A DNA stretch of 64,000 bases from contig CANLDA010000004.1 in NCBI GenBank assembly GCA_947489325.1, positions 123,628-187,627 on the forward strand. Reading direction: 5' to 3'. A model generated the notes under the pieces. It was not told where the DNA came from, made no database searches, and was given only the letters and a program-made list of their open reading frames with translations. The number at the start of each line of letters is the position of its first letter. Position 1 is the first letter of the stretch. This DNA comes from an uncultured Paracoccaceae bacterium. Lineage in GTDB: Bacteria; Pseudomonadota; Alphaproteobacteria; Rhodobacterales; Rhodobacteraceae. A program made the translations under genes and the position numbers. This document shows positions 40,868 through 50,027 of the stretch, in pieces.

Positions 40868-41448
40868 TCACGACGCGTGTTTTGACAGGAGCTGATCTAG
40901 ACCGGGCGCTGGGCGATGTGGCACGTTTGCGCATCAATGTGTTTCGCGCCTTTCCCTATCTATACGACGGCGACCTTGCCTACGAAGAGCAGTATTTGCA
41001 GATTTACCGCGAGAGTGAGGATGCGGTACTGGTGGGGGCTTTTGATGGGGATGTTTTGGTTGGGGCATCAACAGGCATGCCGCTTGAAGATCACGCAGAT
41101 GATTTTGGCGCGGCGTTTGAAGGCACTGATCTAGTGCTGAGTGAAGTATTTTATTGCGCAGAGTCTGTTCTGCTGCCTCAGTACCGCGGACATGGCGTTG
41201 GGCATGCGTTCTTTGATCTGCGTGAAGCGCATGCTAGAAAGCTAGGCGATAAAAAGGTTTGCTTTTGCGGAGTGGTTCGCCCTGTGAATCATCCTATGCG
41301 CCCAAATGATTACGCGCCGCTTGATCCATTTTGGCGGAAACGTGGATATAAAAAGCTGGATGGTGCTATCGCTGAATTTGGCTGGAAAGACATTGGTCAC
41401 AGCGAAGAAACCAAAAAGCAGCTACAGTTCTGGGTCAAGGATTTATAA
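40864..41448 (+). CDS. GNAT-family acetyltransferase
   Basis: 194 residues from the ATG at 40864, which overlaps the NTF2-like stop as ATGA. GNAT features are the middle strand with VLVGASTGMPLED, the acetyl-CoA loop region LLPQYRGHGVGHAFFDLREAHAR and a C-terminal helix-strand pair. A plausible substrate is a small amine or amino acid, but nothing in the sequence fixes it. The nitrilase-type gene follows at 33 bases and is probably in the same operon. Confidence 0.85.
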   Translation: MITTRVLTGADLDRALGDVARLRINVFRAFPYLYDGDLAYEEQYLQIYRESEDAVLVGAFDGDVLVGASTGMPLEDHADDFGAAFEGTDLVLSEVFYCAESVLLPQYRGHGVGHAFFDLREAHARKLGDKKVCFCGVVRPVNHPMRPNDYAPLDPFWRKRGYKKLDGAIAEFGWKDIGHSEETKKQLQFWVKDL

Positions 41449-41481
41449 TCAGCTTATGTGCTGCCGCCTGGAGGAAATCAC

Positions 41482-42360
41482 ATGAAAGTCGCAACATCTG
41501 CCTATCCTCTCGACTGGCTCGAAAGTTGGGCACAATACGAGGACAAGCTGGCGCGCTGGGTGTCTGATGCGGCCGGACAGGGCGCTGAATTATTGGTGTT
41601 CCCTGAATATGGCGCGATGGAACTGGCGTCCTTGGCCGGGGTGGAAAAAGCGGGTGACCTAGAACACTCCCTGCATGCGATTTCAGAACGTATTGAAGCA
41701 GCAGATGTGCTGCACAAACAACTCGCCTCAGCGCATTCATGTTGGATATTGGGCGCTTCTGCCCCAGTGTTTGATGGCGGAGTACGCCCTGTGAATCGTG
41801 CGCGTCTGTTCTCGCCTAAAGGTGATATGGGCGTACAAGACAAACAGATCATGACCCGGTTTGAACGCGAAATTTGGAATGTTGCAGCTGGTGGCCCGTT
41901 GCAGGTGTTTGACACGCCCTTTGGCAAACTAGGCATTTTGATCTGTTATGACAGTGAATTCCCTCTGCTGGGACGTGCCTTGTCAGAGTGTGACCTGATT
42001 CTAGTGCCTTCATGCACGGATGCGCTGGCTGGATATTGGCGGGTACGTATCGGTGCCATGGCACGTGCGCTCGAACAGCAATGTGTAACCATCATGTCCT
42101 CTACCGTTGGGGATGCCCCGTGGTCCCCCGCTGTTGACGAAAACGTCGGTATGGGGGGCGTGTTTTGTCCCCCGGATAAGGGATTTCCTAGCACCGGTGT
42201 TCTGGCAGAAGGAGTATTGAATTCACCGGGTTGGACCTATGCCGACATCGAACTTGCCAAGATCACCGAGGTGCGTCGGGATGGCAATGTTCTCAACCGC
42301 ACCCACTGGAAGGAGCAAGGACTGCGCAACAATGAGGCTAAATCGGTTTTGATGCGTTGA
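41482..42360 (+). CDS. Carbon-nitrogen hydrolase (nitrilase superfamily)
   Basis: 292 residues with the Glu-Lys-Cys catalytic triad context: E in LLVFPEYGAME, K in VQDKQIMTRFE and C in LGILICYDSEFP. These enzymes hydrolyse amides or nitriles. GGAGGAAA precedes the ATG at 41482. It ends the NTF2-GNAT-nitrilase group, which may work on an acylated amine together with the acetyltransferase. The specific substrate is not known. Confidence 0.9.
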   Translation: MKVATSAYPLDWLESWAQYEDKLARWVSDAAGQGAELLVFPEYGAMELASLAGVEKAGDLEHSLHAISERIEAADVLHKQLASAHSCWILGASAPVFDGGVRPVNRARLFSPKGDMGVQDKQIMTRFEREIWNVAAGGPLQVFDTPFGKLGILICYDSEFPLLGRALSECDLILVPSCTDALAGYWRVRIGAMARALEQQCVTIMSSTVGDAPWSPAVDENVGMGGVFCPPDKGFPSTGVLAEGVLNSPGWTYADIELAKITEVRRDGNVLNRTHWKEQGLRNNEAKSVLMR

Positions 42361-42438
42361 TTTGCCCTTGAAAATCAGCCTTTTTGGTCCCATGTAGGGG
42401 CGACTCGCGAATGGCGGGTGCTATATATAGGAGAGACC

Positions 42439-42657
42439 ATGGCCAAGGAAGATACGCTCGAATTTCCCGGTGTCGTGAAGGAACTCCTGCCGAATGCGAC
42501 GTTTCGGGTCGAGCTGGAAAACGGCCATGAGATCATCGCACATACGGCAGGCAAGATGCGCAAGAACCGCATCCGTGTTCTGGCTGGCGACAAAGTGCAA
42601 GTGGAAATGACGCCTTATGATTTGACCAAAGGGCGCATCAACTACCGCTTTAAGTAA
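42439..42657 (+). CDS. infA: Translation initiation factor IF-1
   Basis: 72-residue S1/OB-fold protein that binds the ribosomal A site during initiation. The sequence starts [19 protein letters not shown] and ends [11 protein letters not shown], both diagnostic. AGGAGAG precedes the ATG at 42439. A terminator follows. Confidence 0.98.
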   Translation: MAKEDTLEFPGVVKELLPNATFRVELENGHEIIAHTAGKMRKNRIRVLAGDKVQVEMTPYDLTKGRINYRFK

Positions 42658-42680
42658 GGGATGACCCTTTAAGATGTGCA

Positions 42681-42706
42681 AAGCCCGACCAAAGGTCGGG
42701 CTTTTG
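42681..42706 (+). terminator. Rho-independent terminator after infA
   Basis: AAGCCCGACC, short loop, GGTCGGGCTT and a T-rich tail. Confidence 0.9.
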
Positions 42707-42765
42707 TTTTGCATGGACGTCATGCGCAGGCTATGACGCTGACGTAATTCAAACAGGTGATCGGC

Positions 42766-43344
42766 ATGGCATTTATTCTCGGCTCTGGCAGCCCGCGGCG
42801 GCTTGAACTCTTAGCACAGCTTGGGGTGACGCCGGATGATGTGCGCCCACCTGATATTGATGAAACGCCTCTGAAGGGCGAAGTGCCGCGCGCCTATTGT
42901 CAGCGTGTGACGCGTGACAAGGTAAGGGCTGTTGCCGCTGGTGCCGATGATGTTGTGCTGTGCGCCGACACCACCGTTGCGCTGGGCCGCCGCATTTTAG
43001 GAAAACCCGAAAACGCCGGAGAGGCCGCTGAATTTCTGCTATCATTGTCAGGGCGTCGTCACCGCGTGATTACAGCCGTGGCTGTGCGCCGAGGAGACCG
43101 CATCTGGGAAAAAGACGTGGTGTCCCATGTCAAAATGAAAAACCTGTCTGATATAGAGCTGAACGCCTATCTTGCCTCTAATGATTGGCAAGGCAAAGCA
43201 GGTGGCTATGCCATTCAAGGCCCCGCCGGGGCATTCATTCCGTGGATCAGCGGATCATTTACAGGTATCGTCGGCCTGCCACTGGCAGAAGCCGCAAATT
43301 TGCTGAGTGCCGCAGGGCACCCCATATATGGAGAGCACGCATGA
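42766..43344 (+). CDS. maf: Maf-type nucleotide pyrophosphatase
   Basis: 192 residues from the ATG at 42766. The family signature [11 protein letters not shown] is at the N terminus, with VVLCADTTV and the late [15 protein letters not shown] block. Maf proteins hydrolyse non-canonical nucleoside triphosphates such as dTTP, UTP or modified bases and affect septum formation. It overlaps the RNase gene by four bases (ATGA), in the common alphaproteobacterial order infA-maf-rng-yacG. Confidence 0.94.
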   Translation: MAFILGSGSPRRLELLAQLGVTPDDVRPPDIDETPLKGEVPRAYCQRVTRDKVRAVAAGADDVVLCADTTVALGRRILGKPENAGEAAEFLLSLSGRRHRVITAVAVRRGDRIWEKDVVSHVKMKNLSDIELNAYLASNDWQGKAGGYAIQGPAGAFIPWISGSFTGIVGLPLAEAANLLSAAGHPIYGEHA

Positions 43345-44363
43345 AGGGCCGCACCATCGCATTGGACCACATCAATGGGCGCGAAGCCGCGGCATTGATG
43401 GTGGACGGCAAGCTCGAAGACATCCTGATCGAAGGTGATGCTCCTGCGATAGGCACCATCTATCGTGCCCGTGCAGATAAACCTGTCAAAGGGCAGGGGG
43501 GTATGTTTCTGAAAACCCCTGATGGATCGGCGTTTTTGCGCCAGATCAAGGGACTTGCCCCCGGCGCGATGTTGGTGGTTCAAGTCACTGGCTTTGCCGA
43601 GGATGGTAAGGCGATCCCAGTTACCCAGAAAATTCTGTTCAAAAGTCGCTATGCGATTGTGACACCGGATGCCCCTGGCTTGAATATTTCGCGCTCTATC
43701 CGGGATGAGGACGAGCGAGATCGCCTGCTTGAGGTGGCGCATGACATGATGAGCGACAGCACCTTTGGCCTGATTCTACGGTCTGCGTGTGCGGGTGCTG
43801 ATCTGGACGAGATCGCGGAAGATATCGAAGCCATGTGCGCCTTGGCCAGCCAAGTTGTGCATGATGAGGGCAGCGAGATAGAAACCCTGTCTGCAGGGGA
43901 TGGCCCGCACGTACAGGCATGGCGTGATTGGGTTGAAGACGCCGAAGTGGTGCGCGATGAGGGCTGTTTTGATGGCCATGGCGTGCTGGATGCTTTGGCA
44001 GAGATACAGTCCATTCGCGAATCTTTGTCCGGTGGTGGTTTTATGTTTATTGAGCCCACACGTGCACTTGTGGCAGTAGATGTGAACACAGGCGCCGATG
44101 CCTCGCTCGCTGCTGGGATCAAGGCAAACATGGCCTGCGCCAAAGCATTGCCGCGCGCCTTGCGCCTGCGTGGCATTGGTGGGCAAATCGTTCTGGATCT
44201 GGCACCCATGCCCAAAAAGGATCGCCGCGCCTTTGAAACTGCCCTGAGATCAGCATTTCGGAGCGATAGCGAAGATACAGCCTTGGTCGGCTGGACGACG
44301 CTTGGACACTATGAATTACAACGCAAACGTGGCCGCATCCCTTTGTCAGAGATTCTTAAATGA
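43341..44363 (+). CDS. Ribonuclease E/G family protein, short form
   Basis: 340 residues, shorter than RNase G (about 490). It has an S1-like N-terminal part and the catalytic core with the two metal-binding aspartate regions [10 protein letters not shown] and IVLDLAPMP. The zinc-link cysteines of RNase E are absent. The start at 43341 overlaps the maf stop; the long upstream in-frame extension lies within maf and is not real. It is part of the infA-maf-RNase-yacG block and overlaps yacG by four bases. A role in RNA maturation is inferred from the family. Confidence 0.92.
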   Translation: MKGRTIALDHINGREAAALMVDGKLEDILIEGDAPAIGTIYRARADKPVKGQGGMFLKTPDGSAFLRQIKGLAPGAMLVVQVTGFAEDGKAIPVTQKILFKSRYAIVTPDAPGLNISRSIRDEDERDRLLEVAHDMMSDSTFGLILRSACAGADLDEIAEDIEAMCALASQVVHDEGSEIETLSAGDGPHVQAWRDWVEDAEVVRDEGCFDGHGVLDALAEIQSIRESLSGGGFMFIEPTRALVAVDVNTGADASLAAGIKANMACAKALPRALRLRGIGGQIVLDLAPMPKKDRRAFETALRSAFRSDSEDTALVGWTTLGHYELQRKRGRIPLSEILK

Positions 44364-44542
44364 GCTGCCCGATCTGTAAAAAACAAACCAACCCGGCCTA
44401 TCGCCCGTTTTGTTCAAAGCGGTGTGCCGATATTGATTTGGGGAAATGGCTCGACGGGAACTATGCAATACCTGGAGAGCGCCCCGAAGACATTGAAAAC
44501 GCTCAAGAAGAGATCATTAATCAAAGCCTGCAAAAACATTAG
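44360..44542 (+). CDS. yacG: DNA gyrase inhibitor YacG
   Basis: 60-residue zinc protein with CPIC near the start and CSKRC after it, the four-cysteine zinc site of the family, followed by [15 protein letters not shown]. In E. coli YacG binds GyrB and inhibits gyrase. The start overlaps the RNase stop (ATGA). It ends 80 bases before tRNA-Phe. Confidence 0.95.
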   Translation: MSCPICKKQTNPAYRPFCSKRCADIDLGKWLDGNYAIPGERPEDIENAQEEIINQSLQKH

Positions 44543-44622
44543 CAGAATTTGCGAAAACCCTCTGGACACCGCGCACCACAGCGCATAAAACGCCCACACC
44601 CAAAGGCAAACGCCTTTCCCGT

Positions 44623-44697
44623 GCCCGGGTAGCTCAGGGGTAGAGCAGTGGATTGAAAATCCTCGTGTCGGTGGTTCGATTCCGCCCCTGGGCACCA
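44623..44697 (+). tRNA. tRNA-Phe (GAA), integration target
   Basis: 75 bases from GCCCGGGTAGCTCAG to the encoded CCA. The anticodon loop ATTGAAAAT gives anticodon GAA (phenylalanine). A tyrosine-recombinase gene begins 100 bases downstream in the same direction, so the 3' end of this tRNA is the probable left attachment site of the island. No copy of the tRNA 3' end is visible elsewhere in the window. Confidence 0.97.
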
Positions 44698-44796
44698 CTA
44701 AATCACTGAAATAGTTGATTTATTTGGTTCGTTGAAGCCTTGGAAATTCCTCCGTAAAAGTTACACACAGTTATACACTCTTCTTACGGGCTTGAT

Positions 44797-45984
44797 TTGG
44801 TGAAAGTTTCCAAAAACCGAATACTCAAATCAAAACAACTCCGTAAGGGGCTGGCCATCATCCTGACGGCCCGTAGCCCGTATTGGCTTATCCGCCTTCG
44901 TGATCCGATTGCCGGGAAATATGTCCATCGTTCGTCCAAGGAGACTTCGCGACTCGAAGCGATGGAAGTGGCCTATGAGTTTGCCGACAGTTATCGAAGC
45001 AAAGCCAACAGCGATCACGCCAAGGTGAAGGCAACCAGCTTCGAACACTATGCCAAGAAATTGATGGCAATGCAGAAGGGGCAGTCGAAATGGTCGGACG
45101 GTGACAACAAACTCCTGAACCGTTCCAAGGATGGCCTGATTGTCTATTTCGGCAAGCATGATGTCTCAAAGATCACCACGGGCATGGTTCGGGATTACCT
45201 GACGCACCTCGATGGGAATCGTAAGAAGCCACTGGCGCATTCGACCAAATCCAAGCACGTCATTATCATTCGGAAAGTCCTGACTATTGCTGTTGAGGAC
45301 GGTTTGCTGAACGTCTTGCCGGTCATGCCGAAGATCAAAACCGTTGACACCCCGAGGCACACCTTCACGGATAGCGAGTACAAGCGGTTCATGAAAGCCG
45401 CTGGTGAATGTGCCAGGCGAGGGGACAAGGTCAGAGGTGTTCAGATCACGGGCCACCATGTCAGGATGTTCCGCTTTGTCGTGCATAGCTTTCTTCGTCC
45501 AACCGAAGGCGAGCTGTTCGGTCTGAAGCACAAGGATGTCCAGTTGATGACTGACCCAGTTCACTTGGAGCTCAATGTACGCGGCGGCAAAACTGGCAAG
45601 CGCACCAGCGTCACCATGAAGCTTGCTGTGGTGATCTATAAGGGCGACCGGAACCCGTTCGAACCAAAAGAACCCAACCGGGATGACTTCGTGTGGATGC
45701 CGGAATACCCAAATCGCACGACGGCCATTAACACCGCCCGCCGCTTGTTTAATCACATTTTGGTAGAAGCCGATTTGGTGGATGAGGATCGTAAGCTGTC
45801 CCCCTATTCCCTCCGCCACTATGCCATCCAAGCGCGGCTCAGAAGCTCCAAGGGGAAGGTAAATCCCTATTCTCTGGCCAAGAACGCTGGGACATCCGTG
45901 GATCAGTTGGAGCGTTTCTATCTGAAGAACATGGCCCCGACCAAAGAGCTGATCGAGAACCTTCAAACCTATGGGAACGATTAG
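44797..45984 (+). CDS. Tyrosine recombinase (site-specific integrase)
   Basis: 395 residues. An N-terminal core-binding domain (SFEHYAKKLMAMQK to about 175) precedes the catalytic domain with R234 in FLRPTEGE, R340 in YSLRHY and the nucleophile Y375 in RFYLKN. The usual HxxR histidine is replaced (YSLR), a tolerated variation in some integrases. Starts at TTG 44797 or GTG 44800 are both possible; neither has a strong ribosome site. Position just after tRNA-Phe shows its role: integration and excision of the island at the tRNA 3' end. Confidence 0.93.
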   Translation: MVKVSKNRILKSKQLRKGLAIILTARSPYWLIRLRDPIAGKYVHRSSKETSRLEAMEVAYEFADSYRSKANSDHAKVKATSFEHYAKKLMAMQKGQSKWSDGDNKLLNRSKDGLIVYFGKHDVSKITTGMVRDYLTHLDGNRKKPLAHSTKSKHVIIIRKVLTIAVEDGLLNVLPVMPKIKTVDTPRHTFTDSEYKRFMKAAGECARRGDKVRGVQITGHHVRMFRFVVHSFLRPTEGELFGLKHKDVQLMTDPVHLELNVRGGKTGKRTSVTMKLAVVIYKGDRNPFEPKEPNRDDFVWMPEYPNRTTAINTARRLFNHILVEADLVDEDRKLSPYSLRHYAIQARLRSSKGKVNPYSLAKNAGTSVDQLERFYLKNMAPTKELIENLQTYGND

Positions 45985-46054
45985 GGAAGTGTCTTTCCCG
46001 TTGTCTACAGTGCGAGGCCCAGCGGAGGGCTGAGAGGCAACCAAGGAGAAGCCC

Positions 46055-46420
46055 ATGCCCCTCGTAAAACAGTTCAAACTTGAAGCCGCTGAGAAACCGA
46101 AAGCGATCCAGCCGTTTGCCCAACGTCGTCAGAAGTTCATCGCTGCTGTCGAAAAGCAGCTGGCTGGTGTGCCGGTTGATGGCGCTAGCACGATCACCAG
46201 CACATGGGTGTGGAAATCCGATGATGGGGATTGGTTCATCTCGCCGTGCTATGGCAGAACCTCTCTGGAGCTGTCCCCCGGCCTGAATGCCATCAAATGC
46301 GTCGATGTGGCCGACGTGACCAAGAACCTCCAAAAGCTGAAGATGCTGGCTGATGTGGGCAAGCTGGATGACGTGCTGATGGAAGCCGCCACCACGATCC
46401 GCAGTCGCTTCGGTAAATGA
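46055..46420 (+). CDS. DUF6641-like protein
   Basis: 121 residues. Starts MPLVKQFKLEAAEKPKAIQP, then QRRQKFIAAVEKQLAG, a central WVWKSDDGDWFISPCYGRTSLEL beta part and a C-terminal helical part. The pattern resembles DUF6641 proteins, which are commonly encoded next to integrases in mobile islands. AAGGAGA precedes the ATG. It lies 70 bases after the integrase. Function is unknown; a recombination or regulatory accessory role is a guess from position. Confidence 0.7.
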   Translation: MPLVKQFKLEAAEKPKAIQPFAQRRQKFIAAVEKQLAGVPVDGASTITSTWVWKSDDGDWFISPCYGRTSLELSPGLNAIKCVDVADVTKNLQKLKMLADVGKLDDVLMEAATTIRSRFGK

Positions 46421-47168
46421 GACAGAAGGCGGGCTGGGAACCTGTTTGGCCAAAGGCTGAACTCAATACTCAGCCCGCCCAGCCCAACCAACCAATAACA
46501 TTCAATGGCACTTGCGAAGCACTTCACGAAGTGAAGCCATAAGCCAATCTTTGGTCAATTGCTTGATCCCTTCGTGATCAAGAACTGCGTTGGTATCTGG
46601 TTGGGATATTTAAGTGTTTTGGATTTTGGACATACTTCTCCTATCCGTTGAGGAGGAGCATGTGAGAACCAAGGTTCTGACAGACCATCTACACACGATT
46701 GCTTTCAATAGCTCGGCTGGCGGTTATCCTGTCTCAGCCTACGTGCTGCTTACACAGCGGACCGATGTACTAGCGCCCTGTAGATGGCAACTTGGCTAGC
46801 TCGGCGACGGCACTCCCCCGTCTCGTGATGACAATTAATTTGCTCTGTCTCTCTCATGGGGGCTTTCATCTTTCCCCCGGCTTTCGCTGTCCCCTGACCC
46901 TACTATTCGATGACGTCATGTCTGCTGACCTACTTGATTCAGTTCTGCACCGTCCGGCGGAGATTACCTTCTGATCGCATGACGCTTCGGGCTGTCTATG
47001 TGTTTGTTTGTATCGCGTTCCTGATACAAGAGAGCTTCGAGCTGTGTGTAATATGGCTGTGTGTGGCGGTGGGTATCGATGTATGTTTCTGTGTGTGAGG
47101 TTATTTATGGGCTGACGGTCGTGGCTTGTATGGGATTTGGTGAATTTGGGAGGATCTCCCACAGTCTC

Positions 47169-47177
47169 TGTGGATAA
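47169..47177 (-). promoter_or_regulatory. Perfect DnaA box
   Basis: Plus strand TGTGGATAA, the reverse complement of the consensus TTATCCACA. It lies between the arms of the GGGAGGAT/ATCCTCCC inverted repeat (47148-47191), 181 bases before the polymerase start. One box alone can occur by chance; its setting makes it worth noting. Confidence 0.55.
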
Positions 47178-47229
47178 GGGTGAATCCTCCCACGGTGTCA
47201 GGAGCTGTCTGCATTCGACAGGTTAAAGT

Positions 47230-47287
47230 CAAAAAAATAGTAAAAGTGCTATATGGGTGTGAGCGCAAGACATTTACTATTTTTTTG
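47230..47287. repeat. 15-base perfect inverted repeat before the polymerase gene
   Basis: CAAAAAAATAGTAAA (47230-47244) and TTTACTATTTTTTTG (47273-47287) around a 28-base loop, 70 bases before the polymerase ATG. It could be an operator, an origin element, or a terminator working in both directions. Confidence 0.75.
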
Positions 47288-47357
47288 TTTAAGGTGCTGA
47301 GAGTATCGAAACGTATTTCACTGTTGCTCAGGCAACCTCAGAGAACTTTAGATCCCT

Positions 47358-49604
47358 ATGAAAAGTATTGTCCAGTTCGCCGACCGTTTTCTGCCGCCAA
47401 ACCCCAAATTTGCGAAAACTGGTCGGTATATGATTATTGGCTTTGATACGGAGTATGAGCGGGAGTCCATTGAAAACGCCGAAGGCAAGATTGAGCTTCG
47501 AAACAAGGTCCTGTCGTACCAGTACAGCTGCCACATTGTTTCACCTGACAACGCTGACAACGAGCCTCAATGGTCTGGGATTGTTTTGCCCAAGGGGCGC
47601 AAAGATGAAGATCGTCTCTACTTGGCCGAATTCGTTGAGCACGCTGTCAGAGCGGGATTTCGTGCCCATCCAAATCTTATGGTTCCGGTCGATGTGTATC
47701 TGGTAGCTCACTTCACCAGAGCCGACGTTCCTGGGTTTCGAGACTTCAAGGACGAAGCCTCACGGGATGACATGAAGCTTGAAAACGTCCGCAACCTGTT
47801 CATGAACATTGCTGACGATATTGAGGTGCATCTGGGTCCTGATAACGCCCTTATGAATGTGTGTTTGAATGTCAAAATTCGAGACACGATTGCTCTCGCT
47901 CCAGCAGGTGCCAAGAGCCTTGCAAAGCTGGGTGAAATCCTAGGCTTTGATAAGTTGAAGCTGTCTGACGATCCCGACGAGGAACTTCACTTCAAGAAAA
48001 ACATGGGACAGTTCATGGAAGCGAACTGGGCAGCGTTTCGTGAGTACGCCATCCGTGATGCAGAGGTCTGCGCGCAGTACACGATCAAAATGATGCGGCT
48101 GTATTTTGAGAAGACCGGCAAGTTCAAACTGCCGATCACGCTCACGTCAATTGGTGTCGATCTCATTCAGAAATATTGGAAGTCCCATGCCATCGACCCC
48201 CTCTACATTGTTGGAAAGGAAGTTCTGACAGAGAAGCGTTGGAGCCAGAAACACGGCAAGTACTTCACTAATCGGAAAACAGCGTCTCTAAAGAAGTTGT
48301 TTTGGAGTGAGAACTTTTTCACCGAGTGTTACCACGGCGGGCGTAATGAACAATTTTGGTTTGGGCCTGCCCATGAAGGCGTCTGGTATGATTATGACCT
48401 GACCAGCGCTTATCCTTCTGCCATGGCTTTGATCGGTGAACCTGATTGGTCGCGCATTCGACATATAGGTAATACCGATGAGCTGTTTAGCGGTGATCTG
48501 GTTCATACCGATTTGGCCTTTGCCAACGTCGATTTTGAGTTCCCGGAGGAAGTTCGGTACCCGGTACTGCCTGTGCGGACGGAGAACGGATTACTGTTCC
48601 CACGCAAGGGCAACAGTACAACTCACATCAGTGAAATCTTATTGGCCCGAACACTTGGTGCCAGAATCGAGCTTGTTGAGGGGCGGCGGATAGATTCCAT
48701 TAGGTATGCTGGCACCAAAGGCATAACACCCAGACGTCCCTTTGATGGCTTCGCCCGCCACTGCATTAAGGAACGGGGCAAATACCCAAAGAAGACGCTG
48801 CACAACCTGTTCTGGAAGGAGCTGGTCAACTCGACCTATGGAAAGACCGCGCAAGGTCTCCGGGAAAGGCGCATTTACGATCTACGGGAGGCTGAGACAA
48901 AACCCCTACAGCCCAGTAAGATCACCAACCCGGTCTATGCCTCCTTCATCACGGCTTTCTGCCGGGGCGTCCTAAGTGAGATTATGAACGCCCTCCCTGA
49001 AGACGTCAGTATATTCAGCGTGACCACCGATGGCTTCCTGACAACGGCCACTGACCAACAAATGCAGGAGGCTGCGACTGGATTCATGGGGCGCAACTAC
49101 ATGTCTTCCAGATACAGGCTTGCAGCAGGTGACAAAGACCCAGATGAAATCAGAACCAAAATCTATGAGGTCAAACATGTCATCCGTCAGCCGGTAGGCT
49201 GGCGAACCCGAGGGCAGGCCACGCTGGTTCCGTCCCAACTTGGGGACTGGGTGGGCACGGACATGGACCCCAAGGAGGATGAGAAAATTGTCCTCGCCAA
49301 AGGCGGGATCAAGCTGGATGCCCATCTTTCTAAGAAAGAGCAGAACGCTGAAATCCTCCGATTTTTCTTCGAACGAAAGCCAACGGACTCAATGGTCATC
49401 AAACTTGGTGCTGGCATTCGCGAGATGTACGAGCAGGGTATGGATTTCGTCGACAAGGAGATGAGCAAACGGCTGTCGATGGAATTTGACTGGAAGCGGC
49501 GACCGCATACGGCAGGCGAGATGTCCGTCCCAATCAAAGGCCAGCAAACTGCGTACTACAATAGCTTTCAGCACAGGTTCCAGAGATTTGTCGGCACTCG
49601 TTGA
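47358..49604 (+). CDS. Family B DNA polymerase, piPolB-like
   Basis: 748 residues. The 3'-5' exonuclease motifs are visible: D30-T-E32, an AHFTRAD block ending at D123, and Y230-AIR-D234. Next come YHGG (325-328), polymerase motif A DLTSAYP (347-353), motif B K487 with NSTYG (491-495), motif C TTDG (556-559) and RTRG (616-619) in place of the usual KxY. Motif spacings match the protein-primed/primer-independent branch with TPR-like inserts, and the KTRG-type variant is reported for piPolBs of pipolins. The tRNA-integrated setting agrees. Alternatives are a phage or plasmid protein-primed polymerase; no terminal-protein gene is seen. An internal ATG at 47430 would remove 24 residues before Exo I. 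Confidence 0.85.
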   Translation: MKSIVQFADRFLPPNPKFAKTGRYMIIGFDTEYERESIENAEGKIELRNKVLSYQYSCHIVSPDNADNEPQWSGIVLPKGRKDEDRLYLAEFVEHAVRAGFRAHPNLMVPVDVYLVAHFTRADVPGFRDFKDEASRDDMKLENVRNLFMNIADDIEVHLGPDNALMNVCLNVKIRDTIALAPAGAKSLAKLGEILGFDKLKLSDDPDEELHFKKNMGQFMEANWAAFREYAIRDAEVCAQYTIKMMRLYFEKTGKFKLPITLTSIGVDLIQKYWKSHAIDPLYIVGKEVLTEKRWSQKHGKYFTNRKTASLKKLFWSENFFTECYHGGRNEQFWFGPAHEGVWYDYDLTSAYPSAMALIGEPDWSRIRHIGNTDELFSGDLVHTDLAFANVDFEFPEEVRYPVLPVRTENGLLFPRKGNSTTHISEILLARTLGARIELVEGRRIDSIRYAGTKGITPRRPFDGFARHCIKERGKYPKKTLHNLFWKELVNSTYGKTAQGLRERRIYDLREAETKPLQPSKITNPVYASFITAFCRGVLSEIMNALPEDVSIFSVTTDGFLTTATDQQMQEAATGFMGRNYMSSRYRLAAGDKDPDEIRTKIYEVKHVIRQPVGWRTRGQATLVPSQLGDWVGTDMDPKEDEKIVLAKGGIKLDAHLSKKEQNAEILRFFFERKPTDSMVIKLGAGIREMYEQGMDFVDKEMSKRLSMEFDWKRRPHTAGEMSVPIKGQQTAYYNSFQHRFQRFVGTR

Positions 49605-50027
49605 AAAGCAAACTCGACACCTATGCAGAATTGGCAGGATACGCGGGAACAGTCAAAGCCACTTGTCGCAATTTTGCTGATAGCGGTGCCGTGCATCCTT
49701 ACTGGTGAAATACCTAGGCTCGTTTCGTACCGAAGAAGGCGAGAAGCGCGAAGACATCAACTATCGCAGCGGTTCTCGCCTTCGGGTCATGAGAACTAGG
49801 ATCTCATTGTCGGTGCCTTGGTCTCGCTGGCACAGCATTTTGAGGGCAGAATGCTGACTTTCGTTACAGCTTCAACATAGAACGCTTGCAATCAAAAAAA
49901 GGGACATTGGTCATGTCGTCCGTTTCAGGTGAGATTTACATTCAATTGGCTATGCTGGGAAGCTACTTAGCTTGACACTCAATGCTCGGTAGATCAACTT
50001 TAAGCCGAAGAAATTTGAAGGCTTTCA
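49605..50027. other. Noncoding gap after the polymerase with hairpins
   Basis: 423 bases with no credible gene. It holds a perfect 11-base inverted repeat GAAGGCGAGAA/TTCTCGCCTTC (49735-49745, 49773-49783) and a second pair ATGAGA/TCTCAT (about 49789-49807). They could be terminators, a small RNA or an inserted repeat. Confidence 0.5.

Larger units (their letters stand above)
46421..47357. other. 0.9-kb noncoding region upstream of the polymerase, origin-like
   Basis: No open frame here is convincing. The region contains several inverted repeats: GGCGGGCTG/CAGCCCGCC (46428-46436, 46471-46479), CTTCAC/GTGAAG around 46520-46533, CTTGATC/GATCAAG (46562-46582), GGGAGGAT/ATCCTCCC (47148-47155, 47184-47191) and a 15-base perfect pair (47230-47287). 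A DnaA box and a GT-rich stretch near 47040-47100 are also present. Such density fits a replication or regulatory region of the element. Confidence 0.6.

Noticed and set aside
45166..46077. 303-codon minus-strand frame over the integrase
   Set aside because: The integrase on the plus strand has all catalytic residues; the opposite frame has none.
46614..47098. Three short plus-strand frames before the polymerase
   Set aside because: Low-complexity translations without ribosome sites; the region looks noncoding with repeats.
47040..47100. GT-rich stretch as possible tandem repeat or CRISPR
   Set aside because: The repeats are irregular GTGTG runs; there is no fixed unit and no spacer pattern. 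No CRISPR array was seen anywhere in the window.
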